A DNA stretch of 64,000 nt from Lolium rigidum (GCF_022539505.1 NC_061510.1:275982330-276046329), one strand, 5' to 3'. Numbered from the stretch's first letter, positions 36,051 to 48,000 are shown. Notes: generated by a model not told the origin, from the sequence alone. A program made the numbers and translations.

Positions 36051-36152
36051 ACCGACGGATCTGCTTCACCGCCGACCTCGCCACCGACGGATCTGCTTCA
36101 CCGCCGACTTCGCCACCGACGGATCTGCTTCACCGCCGACCTCGCCACCGAC
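36051..36152. repeat. Three copies of a 32-bp tandem repeat
   Basis: The unit ACCGACGGATCTGCTTCACC plus 12 bases restarts at 36051, 36083, 36115 and, partially, 36147. The period is not a multiple of three, so a coding role is unlikely; it resembles a GC-rich 5' leader. Confidence 0.85.
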
Positions 36153-37078
36153 TACCTCGGCGCAGCGGCCGTATCAACTTCACCGAATCCCTTGCCACCC
36201 AACCAGATCTGCTTCACTAACGCCCGCTTCTACCGAAACAGGGTCGATTCATCGTCTCCCGCGTTCGCCGCCGCTGGAATGCAAGTTGCCGCCCCGTCCA
36301 CCCCGCCGCAGCCTTGGTTAGTACGCTGGCCCGTTAGATCGCGGTGTTTCTTTAGCCATGTTTTGTGTAGTTATTTGCGGATCTCATATGCCGTTAACTT
36401 TCTTGATGTGTTGCTTCGCATGAAGTTTGTTTAAATATTGTACAAGTACAAAAGCATTATCCGGTCGCTACCATCCCGTTCATTCTATCGACACCCGTGT
36501 GCATCCACATATTTATAGCCTTATACCCATTCATTTGTCGCCAACCGTTTTTGTACCGCATGCTATTGTCGCACCGCTTTTATAGTCATGCTATGGGCAT
36601 TTCCAATCTGCTTGTTCTTATACCACGTCATTAGCTCACCGCTAGCCGCTAGCCGTTTTCTCGTGTCTCGCTATTCTCACACTCGCTTTTATAATCATGC
36701 TATGTGCATTTCCAATCCGCTTTCTATTATACCTCGTCTTTAGCTTATATAGTTATTGCTGCGTGCATGTCCGGTCTTTGTATTATCATAGACTGACTTG
36801 TCAATGTTATTTTTCCTAGGGATTGATCATGCGAACCACTTATTAGAACATCCAACATTAACAGCGGGGACGCTAGGGAAGGTTGGAATCTGAGTTCTTG
36901 GTTGGTAATTTTGGCAGTTTACTTCCGGTATTATCTATAACCTATATGCATTGTTCCTTATGCAAGAGATTAACACTTGGAACCCTGCCATAGCAATGCC
37001 ATTCATGCTTTACTATGTTTCTGCCTATTTGATATGCTTGTCTTGGAGAAACTGCGAAGGTGATTTGAACCTCGACAT

Positions 37079-38006
37079 TTGGTCATTCTTAATGCCGCTT
37101 ACTTTATGTGGAAAACCTTGGCATTACCCTACTCTAAATCTGAATGTCCGAAATTCGTATCTCATGCAAAGCAACATCTAGTTGGTTTTAATCCGATATC
37201 CGGTAAATATTGGCTTATTCATTTGGCAGCTCAAGTTTTTTGTTATTTGAAACCAAATCGACTTGGTCTTAAATGTGATATCTAAACACAGATTAAGGAG
37301 AATGGAGCAGGAGGATTAGCATTTCACTTGATGGCTGAACCTAAAATGACAGGCATGTTGACCACGACTAGTGCACGCAAGAGAAGGACCCGCAATGAGC
37401 CAGTATGTGCTTAGTACATGCATCTTATCTTATCTTGTGCTTATTTCTGCTACATGCCGTTATCTCGATCTCTACATTGCGTAATACATGTTTGAATAGT
37501 TAATTGTTGTAACTATGTTTGCAATGTTACCGTAATGCGCTTTAATGAAGCAGTCATCATTAGAAGATAGTCGCCAAAAAGGATCTCGTAGCGACCCCGT
37601 GCAACATTATGATGTAAGTTTGTGCTTAGTACAAGTTCCATACATTGTCTTATTTATGCAACTTGTTATTATCTTATATCTACATTGCATAATAAATGTT
37701 TGCATAGTTCATCGTTTAACTCTTTTTGCATTATTATCGAATGCGCTTTTGATGAAGCAATCTTCATTAGAAGTGAGGCCCACAAAAACTTCTGATATTT
37801 CTTCTGATGCATCTTCTCATAGCCGTCAACCTAGACCATTGCTTTGATCAAACAGGAAATATCTCAAGGCTGTACTTTATAAAAGACATGGTATTGTCGC
37901 TTTAAGATCTGTAGCTGATATGTTGACAAAGAGTACACAAGATTCAATCAAGGCGATTGCCAAATGTCAACGTGTTATTGATGATGCTAATAGAAGTCCT
38001 CAATGA
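37079..38006 (+). pseudogene. Decayed multi-exon gene of unknown family
   Basis: Three segments share one reading phase. Segment 1 (37079-37402) reads KQHLVGFNPISGKYWLIHLA, then LKPNRLGLKCDI, a TAA at 37283, then KENGAGGLAFHLMAEPKMTG, and ends at a GTATGT donor. Segment 2 (37554-37613, 20 codons) follows an AG acceptor and ends at GTAAGT. Segment 3 (37761-38006) reads SSLEVRPTKTSDISS, a TGA at 37845, then YKRHGIVALRSVADMLTKST and ends IDDANRSPQ. The acceptor before segment 3 is AA where the equivalent for segment 2 is AG. Both stops are explained by single C-to-T changes. The family is unknown; it may be a transposon gene, since a CACTA-type end follows at 38152-39389. The upstream start was not found. 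Confidence 0.5.
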
Positions 38007-38151
38007 TTCTATGTATTTTTTTTATTTTGGCACATGAATTGCCTTGTAATTTTCCTACTTGTTTTATTTGTGTATGTAATTGTGTGTATCATTGATATCA
38101 GATTTTAGGCTCATGAAATTTAATGCATGTTGACTAGTCAAACAAGTAGGG

Positions 38152-39389
38152 CACTACAACAGATTGGGCCGGCCCACTTACGATAGTGTGGGACCAACTT
38201 TCATTTTGGGCCGCCCACTTCTTTAGTAGGCCGGCTCGCTACACGATAGTGGGATCCACATGCTTATTGGGCCGGCCCACTATCTTGTTGGGCCAGCCCA
38301 TTTGGTATATGGTGGTCCCACATGGTAAATGGGCCGGCCCTTTAACAGGAAGGTGGGACCCACATGTGCTTTTGGCCCGACCCACTATCTTGTTGGGCCG
38401 GCCCACTTGCTATATGGTGGACCCCACATACTAAATGGGCCGGCCCTTTAACAGGAAGGTGGGACCCACATGTGTTTTGGCCCGGCCCACTATCTTGTTG
38501 GGCCGGCCCACTTGCTATATGGTGGACCCCACATACTAAATGGGCCGGCCTTTTAACAGAAGGTGGGACCCACTCGTGCTTTTGGCCCGGCCCACTATCT
38601 TGTTGGGCCGGCCCACTTGCTATATGGTGGACCCCACACACCAAATGGGCCGGCCCTTTAACGAGAAAGTGGGACCCACTCGTGTTTTTGGCCCGACCCA
38701 CTATCTTGTTGGGCCGCCCACTTGCTATATGGTGGACCCCACATACTAAATGGGCCGACCCTTTAACCGGAAAGTGGGACCCACCTGTGTTTTTGGCCCG
38801 GCCCACTTGCTACACTGGTGGACCCCACACACTAAATGGGCCGGCCCTTTAACAGAAAGTGGGACCCACCGTGTTTCGGCCGGCCCACTTGCTTTCTTGG
38901 GCCGGCCCAGTAGCTGTAAGGTGGACCCCACATGTTAAATGGGCCGGCCCATTTAAGTTTTGACCAGTCAACCTTAGAGGTTAGGCCCGGCCCACGTAAC
39001 TAATGGACCAGCCCAGCTATATAGTTGACCGGTCAAACTATGTCACTGGCCCGGCCCGCTTAAGACGTGGCGGGCCTCGTGTGGGCCTACCATCTACCAC
39101 GGGGTTTCAGCCGGTTAACGCCGTTAACCGCCGCTAACGCGCGTCCGCCACGTGTCGCGCTTGCATGACGTCGCCAGCCAACGGGCTCCCGGAAACACTT
39201 GCGCAACGGTCCGATTTTCCGTGGCGGAAGGGCGCCCAAGCGCAACGGACCGAAAAAAACGTCGTTGGACTTTGCCTGACGCAGTTTCCACAACAGAACC
39301 CATATCGTCGGGTTAGGCCCATGGGCGACGAAAAATACCCCTTAGCGGACGATTTTGAGACGTTGTCTATCAGAACTTTTCTTGTAGTG
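38152..39389. mobile_element. CACTA-like element or element end
   Basis: It begins CACTACAAC and ends CTTGTAGTG, so the tips are inverted for eight bases. The flanks do not match, however (GGG left, ACA right). The right end sits exactly in sequence homologous to 5290 of element A. The intact reference reads CATTTACAATTGCC, so ACA would be the target-site duplication, but no CATTTACA lies next to a left end here. The true left end may therefore be lost and CACTACAAC at 38152 may be incidental. Confidence 0.5.
38190..38960. repeat. About 105-bp tandem repeat rich in GGGCCGGCCCA
   Basis: At least six units recur with the order TTTTGGCCCGGCCCACTATC, TTGTTGGGCCGGCCCACTTG, CTATATGGTGGACCCCACA and CTTTAACAGGAAGGTGGGAC. 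The palindrome GGGCCGGCCC occurs twice per unit. The long open frames through this block on both strands are repeat artefacts. Confidence 0.85.
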
Positions 39390-40414
39390 ACAATTGCCAA
39401 GTATCAAATTATCCAAGACATTTTAGAATTACTACATGTAGCATTTTCCAATTCCAACCATATAACAATTTAACGAAGAAGAAACTTCGCCATGAATACT
39501 ATGAGTAGAGCCTAAGGACATACTTGTCCATATGCTACAGTGGAGCGTGTCTCTCTCCCATAAAGTGAATGCTAGGATCCATTTTATTCAAAACAAAAAA
39601 CAAAAACAAACTGATGCTCCAAGCAAAGTGCATAAGATGTGACGGAATAAAAATATAGTTTCAGGGGAGGAACCTGATAATGTTGTCGATGAAGAAGGGG
39701 ATGCCTTGGGCATCCCCAAGCTTAGACGCTTGAGTCTTCTTAGAATATGCAGGGGTGAACCACCGGGCATCCCCAAGCTTAGAGCTTTCACTCTCCTTGA
39801 TCATATTGCATCATACTCCTCTCTTGATCCTTGAAAACTTCCTCCACACCAAACTCGAAACAACTCATTAGAGGGTTAGTGCACAATAAAAATTCACATG
39901 TTCAGAGGTGACACAATCATTCTTAACACTTCTGGACATTGCATAAAGCTACTGGACATTAATGGATCAAAGAAATTCATCCAACATAGCAGAAGAGGCA
40001 ATGCGAAATAAAAGGCAGAATCTGTCAAAACAGAACAGTCCGTAAAGATGGATTTTATTAGGCCACTAGACTTGCTCAAATGAAAATGCTCAAATTGAAT
40101 GAAAGTGCGTACATACCTGAGGATCATGCAAGTAAATTGGCTTAATTTTCTGAGCTACCTACAGGGAGGTAGACCCAGATTCGTGACAGCAAAGAAATCT
40201 GGAACTGCGCAGTAATCCAAATCTAGTACTTACTTTACTATCAAAGACTTTACTTGGCACAACAAAACTCAAAACTAAGATAAGGAGAGGTTGCTACAGT
40301 ATTAAACAACTTCCAAGACTCAAATATAAAACAAAAATACTGTAGTAAAAACATGGGTTGTCTCCCATAAGCGCTTTTCTTTAACGCCTTTCGGCTAGGC
40401 GCGTAAAGTGTATA

Positions 40415-40876
40415 TCAAGTAACATCAAGAGACGAAGCATCAACATCATAATTTGTTCTAATAATAGAATCATAAGGTAACCTCATTCTCTTTCTAGGGA
40501 AGTGTTCCATACCTTTCTTGAGAGGAAATTGATATTTAATATTACCTTCCTTCATATCAATAGTAGCACCAACGGTTCGAAGAAAAGGTCTTCCCAATAT
40601 AATGGGGCAAGATGCATTGCATTCAATATCCAAGACAACAAAATCAACGGGGACAAGGTTATTGTTAACCATAATATGAACATTATCAACTCTCCCCAAA
40701 GGTTTCTTTTTAGCATTATCAGCGAGATTAACATCCAGATAACAGTTTTTCAATGGTGGCAAGTCAAGCATATCATAGACTTTTTTAGGCATAACAGAAA
40801 TACTTGCACCAAGATCACATAAAGCATTACAATCAAAATCTTTGACTCTCATTTTTAATGATGGGCTCCCAACCAT
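40415..40876 (-). CDS. Retropepsin-like aspartic protease of element C
   Basis: The frame of 153 codons has the retropepsin layout. The catalytic motif CDLGASISVMP lies near residues 20-30 (plant Gypsy elements often have DLGAS in place of DTGAS), and the second conserved motif CPIILGRPFLRT lies near 90-101. The protease would cleave the gag polyprotein in the particle. It lies in a different phase from the gag frame and overlaps its last codons (40833-40876), so expression would need a frameshift, or a one-base indel has separated them. The frame ends DASSLDVT and the 3' UTR begins at once, with no polymerase domains. Confidence 0.8.
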   Translation of the reverse strand: MVGSPSLKMRVKDFDCNALCDLGASISVMPKKVYDMLDLPPLKNCYLDVNLADNAKKKPLGRVDNVHIMVNNNLVPVDFVVLDIECNASCPIILGRPFLRTVGATIDMKEGNIKYQFPLKKGMEHFPRKRMRLPYDSIIRTNYDVDASSLDVT

Positions 40877-42532
40877 CCTCTAGCTTTCTAGGAATAGAAG
40901 TTTCAAGTTTTAGTTTCTCTTCTCTAGCTTTTATGAGAGCATTTGTAATATGTTTTGTGAAAGCCAAGTTTATAGCACTAGCATTAGGACTTTTAGCAAG
41001 TTTTTGCAAGAACTTTATAACTTCAGAGATGTGGCAATCATCAAAATCTAAATCATTACAATCTAAAGCAATGGGATTATCATCCCCAAGGTTGGAAAAA
41101 ATTTCAGCAGTTTTCTCACGAGCAGTTTCAGCAGTTTTAGCAGTTTCAGGTAATTTTGCGCGCTTTGCACTAGGAGTAGAAACATTGCTAACACCAATTA
41201 TTTTACCATTAATAGTAGGAGGTGCAGCAACATGTGAATCATTAGCATTGCTAGTGGTGGTAATAGTCCAAACTTTAGCTACATTTTCCTCTTTAGCTAG
41301 TTTTTCATTTTCTTCTCTATCCCACCTAGCACGCAGTTCAGCCATTAATCTTATATTCTCATTAATTCTAACTTGGATGGCATTTGCTGTAGTAACAATT
41401 TTATTTTCAATATCCCTATTAGGCATAACTTTCGATTTCAAAAGATCAACATCGGAGGCAAGACTATCAACTCTAGAAACAAGAATATCAATTTTATTGA
41501 GCTTTTCCTCAACAGATTTGTTAAAAGCAGTTTGTGTACTAATAAATTCTTTAAGCATGGCTTCAATTCCAGGGGGTGTATTCCTATTATTTTTGTAAGA
41601 ATTCCCATAAGAATTAGCATAACCATTACCATTATTATAAGAATATGACCTATAGTTATTACTAGAATTGTTCCGATAAGCATTGTTGTTGAAATTATTA
41701 TTTTTAATGAAGTTTACATCAACATGTTCTTCTTGAGCAACCAATGAAGCTAATGGAACATTATTAGGATCAACATTAGTCCTACCATTCACAAGCATAG
41801 ACATAATAGCATCAATCTTATCATTCAAGGAAGAGGATTCTTCAACAGAATTTACCTTCTTACCTTGTGGAGCTCTTTCCGTGTGCCATTCAGAGTAATT
41901 AACCATCATGTTATCAAGAAGCTTTGTTGCTTCACCAAGAGTGATGGACATAAAGGTACCTCCAGCAGCTGAATCCAATAAATTCCGCGAAGAAAAATTT
42001 AGTCCTGCATAGAAGGTTTGGATGATCATCCAAGTAGTCGATCCATGGGTTGGGCATTTTTTAACCAGAGATTTCATTCTTTCCCAAGCTTGAGCAACAT
42101 GTTCATTATCCAATTGTTTAAAATTCATTATGCTACTCCTCAAAGATATAATTTTAGCAGGGGGATAATATCTACAAATAAAAGCATCCTTGCATTTAGT
42201 CCAGGAATCAATACTATTCTTAGGCAGAGATAGCAACCAATCTTTAGCTCTTCCTCTTAATGAGAAAGGAAACAATTTTAATTTTATAATGTCACCATCT
42301 ACATCTTTATACTTTTGCATTTCACATAGTTCAACAAAATTATTGAGATGGGCAGCGAGCATCGTCGGAACTAACACTGTAAAATTGCTCTCGCATAACA
42401 AGATTTAGTAAAGCAGTGTTTAATTTCAAAGAATTCTGCTGTAGTAGCAGGTGGAGCAATAGGTGTGCATAGGAAATCATTATTATTCGTACTAGTGAAG
42501 TCACACAACTTAGTATTTTCAGGGTTGGCCAT
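40833..42532 (-). pseudogene. gag gene of element C, N-terminal frameshift
   Basis: The ATG at 42532 starts MANPENTKLCDFTSTNNND, but one-base differences near 42360-42415, compared with the copy at 10900-11093, throw the first 50 or so codons out of phase. From about 42360 an open frame of some 510 codons continues. It has the gag domain (HLNNFVELCEMQKYKD, FPFSLRGRAKDWLLSLP, ERMKSLVKKCPTHG), an Asn-rich linker, a coiled-coil-like segment with EEKLNKIDILVSRVDSL, and a Lys/Glu-rich C-terminus. No CCHC knuckle was seen. The product would be the particle structural protein. Confidence 0.8.
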
Positions 42533-42786
42533 TTTAGCAGTAGTAAATAAAGCAAACTAGATAAAGTAAATGCAAGTTAACTAATTTTTTTGTGTTTTTG
42601 ATATAGAGTGCAAGACAGTAAATAAAGTAAAACTAGCAACTAATTTTTTTGTGTTTTGATATAATGCAGCAAACAAAGTAGTAAATAAAATGAAGCAAGA
42701 CAAAAACAAAGTAAAGAGATTGAGAAGTGGAGACTCCCCTTGCAGCGTGTCTTGATCTCCCCGAGCAACGGCGCCGTAAAAGAGCT

Positions 42787-44382
42787 TGATGGCGTGTATT
42801 TCACACGTTCGTTGGGCAACCCCAAGAGGAAGGTATGATGCGCACGGCAGCAAGTTTTCCCTCGGAAAGAAACCAAGGTTTATCGAACCAGGAGGAGCCA
42901 AGAAGCACGTTGAAGGTTGATGGCGGCGGGATGTAGTGCGGCGCAACACCAGAGATTCCGGCGCCAACGTGGAACCTGCACAACACAACCAAAGTACTTT
43001 GCCCCAACGAAACAGTGAGGTTGTCAATCTCATCGGCTTGCTGTAACAAAGGATTAACCGAATTGTGTGGAAGATGATTGTTTGCAGAGAAAACAGTAAA
43101 AACAAGTATTGCAGCAGATTTGTATTTCAGTATTAAAGAATGGACCGGGGTCCACAGTTCACTAGAGGTGTCTCTCCCATAAGATAAAAGCATGTTGGGT
43201 GAACAAATTACGGTCGGGCAATTGACAAATAGAGAGGGCATAACAATGCACATACATGTCATGATAAGTATAGTGAGATTTAATTGGGCATTACGACAAA
43301 GTACATAGACCGCCATCCAATCGCATCTATGCCTAAAAAGTCCACCTTCGAGGTTATCATCCGAACCCCTTCCAGTATTAAGTTGCAAAGCAACAGACAA
43401 TTGCATTAAGTATGGTGCGTAATGTAATCAACAACTACATCCTCGGACATAGCGCCAATGTTTTATCCCTAGTGGCAATAGCACAGCACAACCTTAGAAC
43501 TTTCTGTCACTGTCCCAGGTGTCAATGCAGGCATGAACCCACTATCGAGCATAAATACTCCCTCTTGGAGTTAAAAGCAAAAACTTGGCCACAGCCTCTA
43601 CTAGTAACGGAGAGCATGCAAGATCATAAACAACACATATGTAATAACTTGATAATTAACATAACATGGTATTCTCTATCCATCGGATCCCGACAAACAC
43701 AACATAGAGTATTACGGATAGATGATCTTGATCATGTTAGGCAGCTCACAAGATCCAACAATGAAGCACAATGAGGAGAAGACAACCATCTAGCTACTGC
43801 TATGGACCCATAGTCCAGGGGTGAACTACTCACTCATCACTCCGGAGGCGACCATGGCGGTGTAGAGTCCTCCGGGAGATGAATCCCCTCTCCGGCAGGG
43901 TGCCGGAGGAGAGCTCCAGAATCCCCCGAGAGGGGATCGGCGGCGGCGGCGTCTCGGTAAGGTTTTCCGTATCGTGGTTTTTCGCCTCAGGGGTTTCGCG
44001 ACGGAGGCTTTAAGTAGGCGGAAGGGCGAGTCGGGGGCCGAAGAGGGGCCCACACCACAGGGCGGCGCGGGCCCCCCTCTGGCCGCGCCGCCATGTGGTC
44101 TGGCCACCTCGTGGCCCCACTTCGTATGCTCTTCGGTCTTATGGAAGGTTCGTGGCGAAATAGGCCCCTGGGTCTTCGTTTCGTCCAATTCCGAGAATAT
44201 TTTGTTACTAGGATTTCGAAACCAAAAACAGCAGAAAACAAGAATCCGCACTTCGGCATCTTGTTAATAGGTTAGTTCCAGAAAATGCACGAATATGACA
44301 TAAAGTGTGCATAAAACATGTAGGTATCATCAATAATATGGCATAGAACATAAGAAATTATCGATACGTCGGAGACGTATCA
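42787..44382 (-). repeat. 5' LTR of element C (1596 bp)
   Basis: Complete LTR from TGATACGTCTCCGACG (44382) to CGCCATCA (42787). The pentamer CCGAC at 44383-44387 is the candidate target-site duplication; the other copy is lost with the 3' LTR. It is the most intact LTR of the family in the window. Confidence 0.9.
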
Positions 44383-44387
44383 CCGAC

Positions 44388-45552
44388 ATATGGGGAGGGA
44401 GCCTCCTGGCTCCCCCGACTCTGCCCGTTCGCCTATTTATTCCTTCGTCCCCGAAAACCCTAGCACCGAGAGCCAGAATACCAGAACAGTTCCAGAGACG
44501 CCGCCGCCGTCAACCCTAACTCGGGGGGTTCAGGAGATCTCCTCCGGCACCCTGCCGGAGAGGGGAATCATCACCGGAGGGCTCTACATCACCATGCACG
44601 CCTCCGGACTGATGCGTGAGTAGTTCATCCTTGGACTATGGGTCCATAGCAGTAGCTAGATGGTTGTCTTCTCCTCTTGTGCCATCATGTTTAGATCTTG
44701 TGAGCTGCCTATCATGATCAAGATCATCTATTTTTAATGCTACATGTTGTGTTTGTTGGGATCCGATGAATATGGAATACTATGTCAAGTTGATTATTGA
44801 TATATCATATATGTTATTTATGATCTTGCATGCTCTCCGTTGCTAGTAGAGGCTCTGGCCAAGTTGATACTTGTAACTCCAAGAGAGAGTATTTATGCTA
44901 GATAGTGGGTTCATGTCTCCATTGAATTTGGGGGAGTGACAGCAACCCCTAAGGTTGTGGATGTGCTGTTGCAATTGTCTGTTGTTCATGTCTCCATTAC
45001 GCACAGTACTTAGTGCAATTGTCTGTTGTTTGCAACTTAATACTGGAAGGGGTGCGGATGCTAACCCGAAGGTGGACTTTTTAGGCATAGATGCATGCTG
45101 GATGGCGGTCTATGTTCTTTGTCGTAATGCCCTAAGTAAATCTCATAGTAGTCATCATGATATGTATGTGCATTGTTATGCCCTCTCTATTTGTCAATTG
45201 CCCATGTAATTTGTTCACCCAACATGTTATTTATCTTATTGGAGAGACACCACTAGTGAACCGTGGACCCCGGTCCATTCTTTTACATCTGAAATACAAC
45301 CTACTGCAATCATTGTTCTCTTTTGTTTTCTGCAAGCAAACATCATTTTCCACACCATACGTTTAATCCTTTGTTTTCAACAAGCCGGTGAGATTGACAA
45401 CCTCACTGTTAAGTTGGGGCAAAGTATTTTGATTGTGTTGTGCAGGTTCCACATTGGCACCGGAATCCCTGGTGTTGCGCCGCACTACACTCCTTCACCA
45501 ACAACCTTCACGTGATATTCATCTCCTACTGGTTCGATAACCTTGGTTTCTT
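44388..45552 (+). repeat. Older LTR fragment of the same family, plus orientation
   Basis: From 44388 the sequence follows the LTR in the opposite direction to element C, from the U3 part through GACTATGGGTCCATAGCAGT to CCTTGGTTTCTTTC near 45552, then stops matching. It is more diverged than the others. Element C appears to have inserted into this LTR. Confidence 0.85.
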
Positions 45553-45555
45553 TCG

Positions 45556-45656
45556 TGCTCGAAGGCGGCCACCTGGTTCTCCGCCTGTATGCGGGCCATC
45601 TCCGTGGCCATGATCTCGACCTCCTCGTCGGACGGACGAGCCAACCGGAAGCGCGG
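45556..45656 (-). pseudogene. Short coding fragment of unknown plant protein
   Basis: The minus strand reads RFRLARPSDEEVEIMATEMA and continues IQAENQVAAFEHE, an open, charged, helix-like segment cut on both sides. The style recalls plant transposon-spread hypothetical proteins, but no family is assigned. Confidence 0.3.
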
Positions 45657-46807
45657 GAATCATCTAGGGCGAGCGACAGCCATTAACATCCTATCGTCAT
45701 TAGAGGCAGAACATTATTCTTAACATCGGGATGGGGAGTGGTCGGGTGTGGGCACTTTGGGTCGAGCCGCTAGTCGCACCAGTCGAGCCGCTAGTCGCAC
45801 CACCCAACCAAAACGGACAGACACCCTCAAACTGTTTGTCGGACGACCTAAACGGACAGAAACGAACCATTTAGATCGTCAATTTGATCGGCCATGCACC
45901 ATTTTCGAAGAGATCGTACCAACGCATGAATCCAGCAAGTAGTCCAATAATATGGCCTTTTTGTAAAAAAAAGGCTTTCTATTTCCGTGCCCTTGGGTCC
46001 TTAGTTGTACTCAGTTTTCCCCGCTCCTTAGTTTTTCCTCAGTTTTCCCCAAACCCTTGTCTGAAACCCGCAGAAGGAGCTCGGACGGTAGGATTATTCC
46101 CGTTTAGTTGACCATTACGTGCTGACGTGTGGGGCCGCGTCGCGTGGGGCTGGTAGAAAGGGACCGCGTGGGACAGGACGAGATCGCGTTTGGTTATACG
46201 TGAGTAGGAGCTGGGTTCTGTCTCTCTCGGCCCAAAATGGCACCTTTTTCCCCTCTTTCTCTCTGTCTTTTTTCACCAAATTATTATCAAATCTAGATAA
46301 GCTTCCATTTCTGTCTTTTTTCAATTATTTGTGCCTTTTGGCCCTCGTTTTTTGCCCATATGGCAGCAAATCTAGTACTCCCTCTGGTCCATATTAATGA
46401 CCTCACCTATCTTGGTTCATATGTACTCCCTCCGTGCATGTATATTTGGTTGCCTTTTTTTAATTCATCTACTTTAGTTTGCATCTAGTCTAGGTTTTAG
46501 TGTGTAGGTTCACTCTTTTTAGTTTGAATGCAGTCCACTTTAAAAATATCTAGTTAAATCTAGAAGCAAATCTCGATGTCAATGTACGATAAATTCACAC
46601 CGTAGTAATAAATCGAGAAACAAAGTATAGCAGAATAGGGATAGATAATAGGTAGATAATAAGTTGCATACAGCAGCCAAAATAATATGTAACATGTTCT
46701 TAGGTTCTTCACAGCACCAACATACTAACAACAACAAAATAAAAAGCAGCAGCACACGTCCTGGACTCCACATACTCCATCTGGCTCCTCCTCCAGTTCG
46801 AGGACCC

Positions 46808-47843
46808 CTATCCCTTGATCTTGGGCACCTTGGGCTTGATCGTAGGCATGCGCCCGGTGACGAACTTCACCCGCTGGAAGTTGCGGAGGTGAATGCCGAG
46901 CGCCTTGTGCTTGACGCGGAGTAGACGTTCACTGTCGCACCGATTTTGAGGAAGGTCCTTCCGATGTCCTCGGCATGCGTGAGGAGGCAGTTGAAGTCGG
47001 TGCCGCCGAGTCTCCTAGTGCAGAAGGGGCACTCGTAGACACCTTTGGCGAGGTAGGAGGCGAACTGGACGACCTGCAGCCTCCGCAGCACCTGCCGAGT
47101 CTTGGTGTGATGATCCTCCTCGTCGCTGCCGACGTCGCTGCCAGACACCTGATCCATATCATATGGAAACTATGAGGAATGAGTTTCAACATAACAAAGT
47201 TAGGAAAAACGGCGGCAGCCTCAGTTAGATTGAACACGATTATATATCTACAAGGACGGGGTCAGCGAACCAAAGCTCATGCACAACAGATTTGTACACA
47301 GCAATGGTTCGCTGAACCCGCTCTGTACAAATTTGTGCCCAACGATTCATCACAAGCAAAGAAACAAATTCCAGATCTGAATAAATTAACCGAACAGCCG
47401 AACCCCAAATCTTAACCCCAAATGTTAACTGATTGAGATCTCATGATTACTTGCATAAATCAAGAAGGGATCAAATCAAAATGGAACAAAATCGGCGCAA
47501 ATATTAACTCAATACTCATCCTACCTACAGATCGGCACTAATAGTTACTAGGGAACCAGTAAAAATAGGGTTGAAAAAGGAAAGGGGAACAATAAAGGGA
47601 GCAAACCGTAGTTACCTCGTTCCAAGGGTCGTCCATGCAGGTGTCGTAGGGGTTCGCCGGACAGATGTACGACACCTTCTCATAGGGGTCCTGTTCCGGC
47701 GGGATCTGACCACCACCGGCGGGAGCCGCCAATGCACCGGCGGCGGTGACAGTCGTAGAGGGGACAACGTCGAAGATGGAGGCGCCGCACTTAGAGGGGA
47801 CGGCGTCGAGGACGGAGGACGGATTAACATTCTCCTTATCCAT
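46808..47843 (-). CDS. Two-exon XS-type zinc-finger protein gene, possibly frameshifted
   Basis: Exon 1 (47843-47616) encodes 76 residues from MDKENVNPSSVLDAVPSK to DPWNE and ends at a GTAACT donor. Exon 2 starts at 47148 after a CAG acceptor in the same phase, with an acidic stretch (VSGSDVGSDEEDHH). It then encodes a zinc-finger motif GVYECPFCTRRLGG and LLTHAEDIG near residues 110-137. The Cys-x2-Cys plus Leu-Leu-x-His layout is that of the zf-XS domain known from SGS3-related plant proteins. After GATVNVYS the open frame leaves the expected one and stops near 46867. A one-base shift restores KHKALGIHLRNFQRVKF and a basic tail ending PKIKG at the TAG 46808. So it is either a recent pseudogene, or the sequence has an error. 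It lies within the Mutator-like candidate. A weak TATA-like CTTTATAG lies at 47970-47977. Confidence 0.5.
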
Positions 47844-48000
47844 CGCCGACAGAGGAGAGGGAGAGGGTTTTTTTTCTTTGGAGAAGATGATGGGACGTGA
47901 AAGGCGGCGTTGCGTGAGGAAGTGAGAGTGACAGTGAGATAGTGCGAGTAGGCGAACATGGAGAGGGATCTATAAAGGCGAGGGGTCCTAAATGCGACCC

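Larger units (their letters stand above)
39390..42786 (-). mobile_element. Internal region of gag-protease Gypsy element C, 3' end lost
   Basis: In minus-strand order it has a leader next to the LTR at 42787, gag (start 42532), a protease, and then directly a 3' UTR (39390-40410) identical in layout to that of element A. No reverse transcriptase, RNase H or integrase lies between protease and UTR. The 3' LTR is missing because the sequence stops at the CACTA-like end at 39389. Confidence 0.8.

Noticed and set aside
38342..38852. Overlapping long frames on both strands with repeated PAHLVCGVHHIAS or WAGPLAIWWTPHT
   Set aside because: They arise from the 105-bp GGGCCGGCCCA tandem repeat and show no sign of coding constraint.
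38190..38960. CRISPR-like or centromeric array
   Set aside because: The units are continuous 105-bp tandem repeats without unique spacers and lie at a transposon end in a plant genome.
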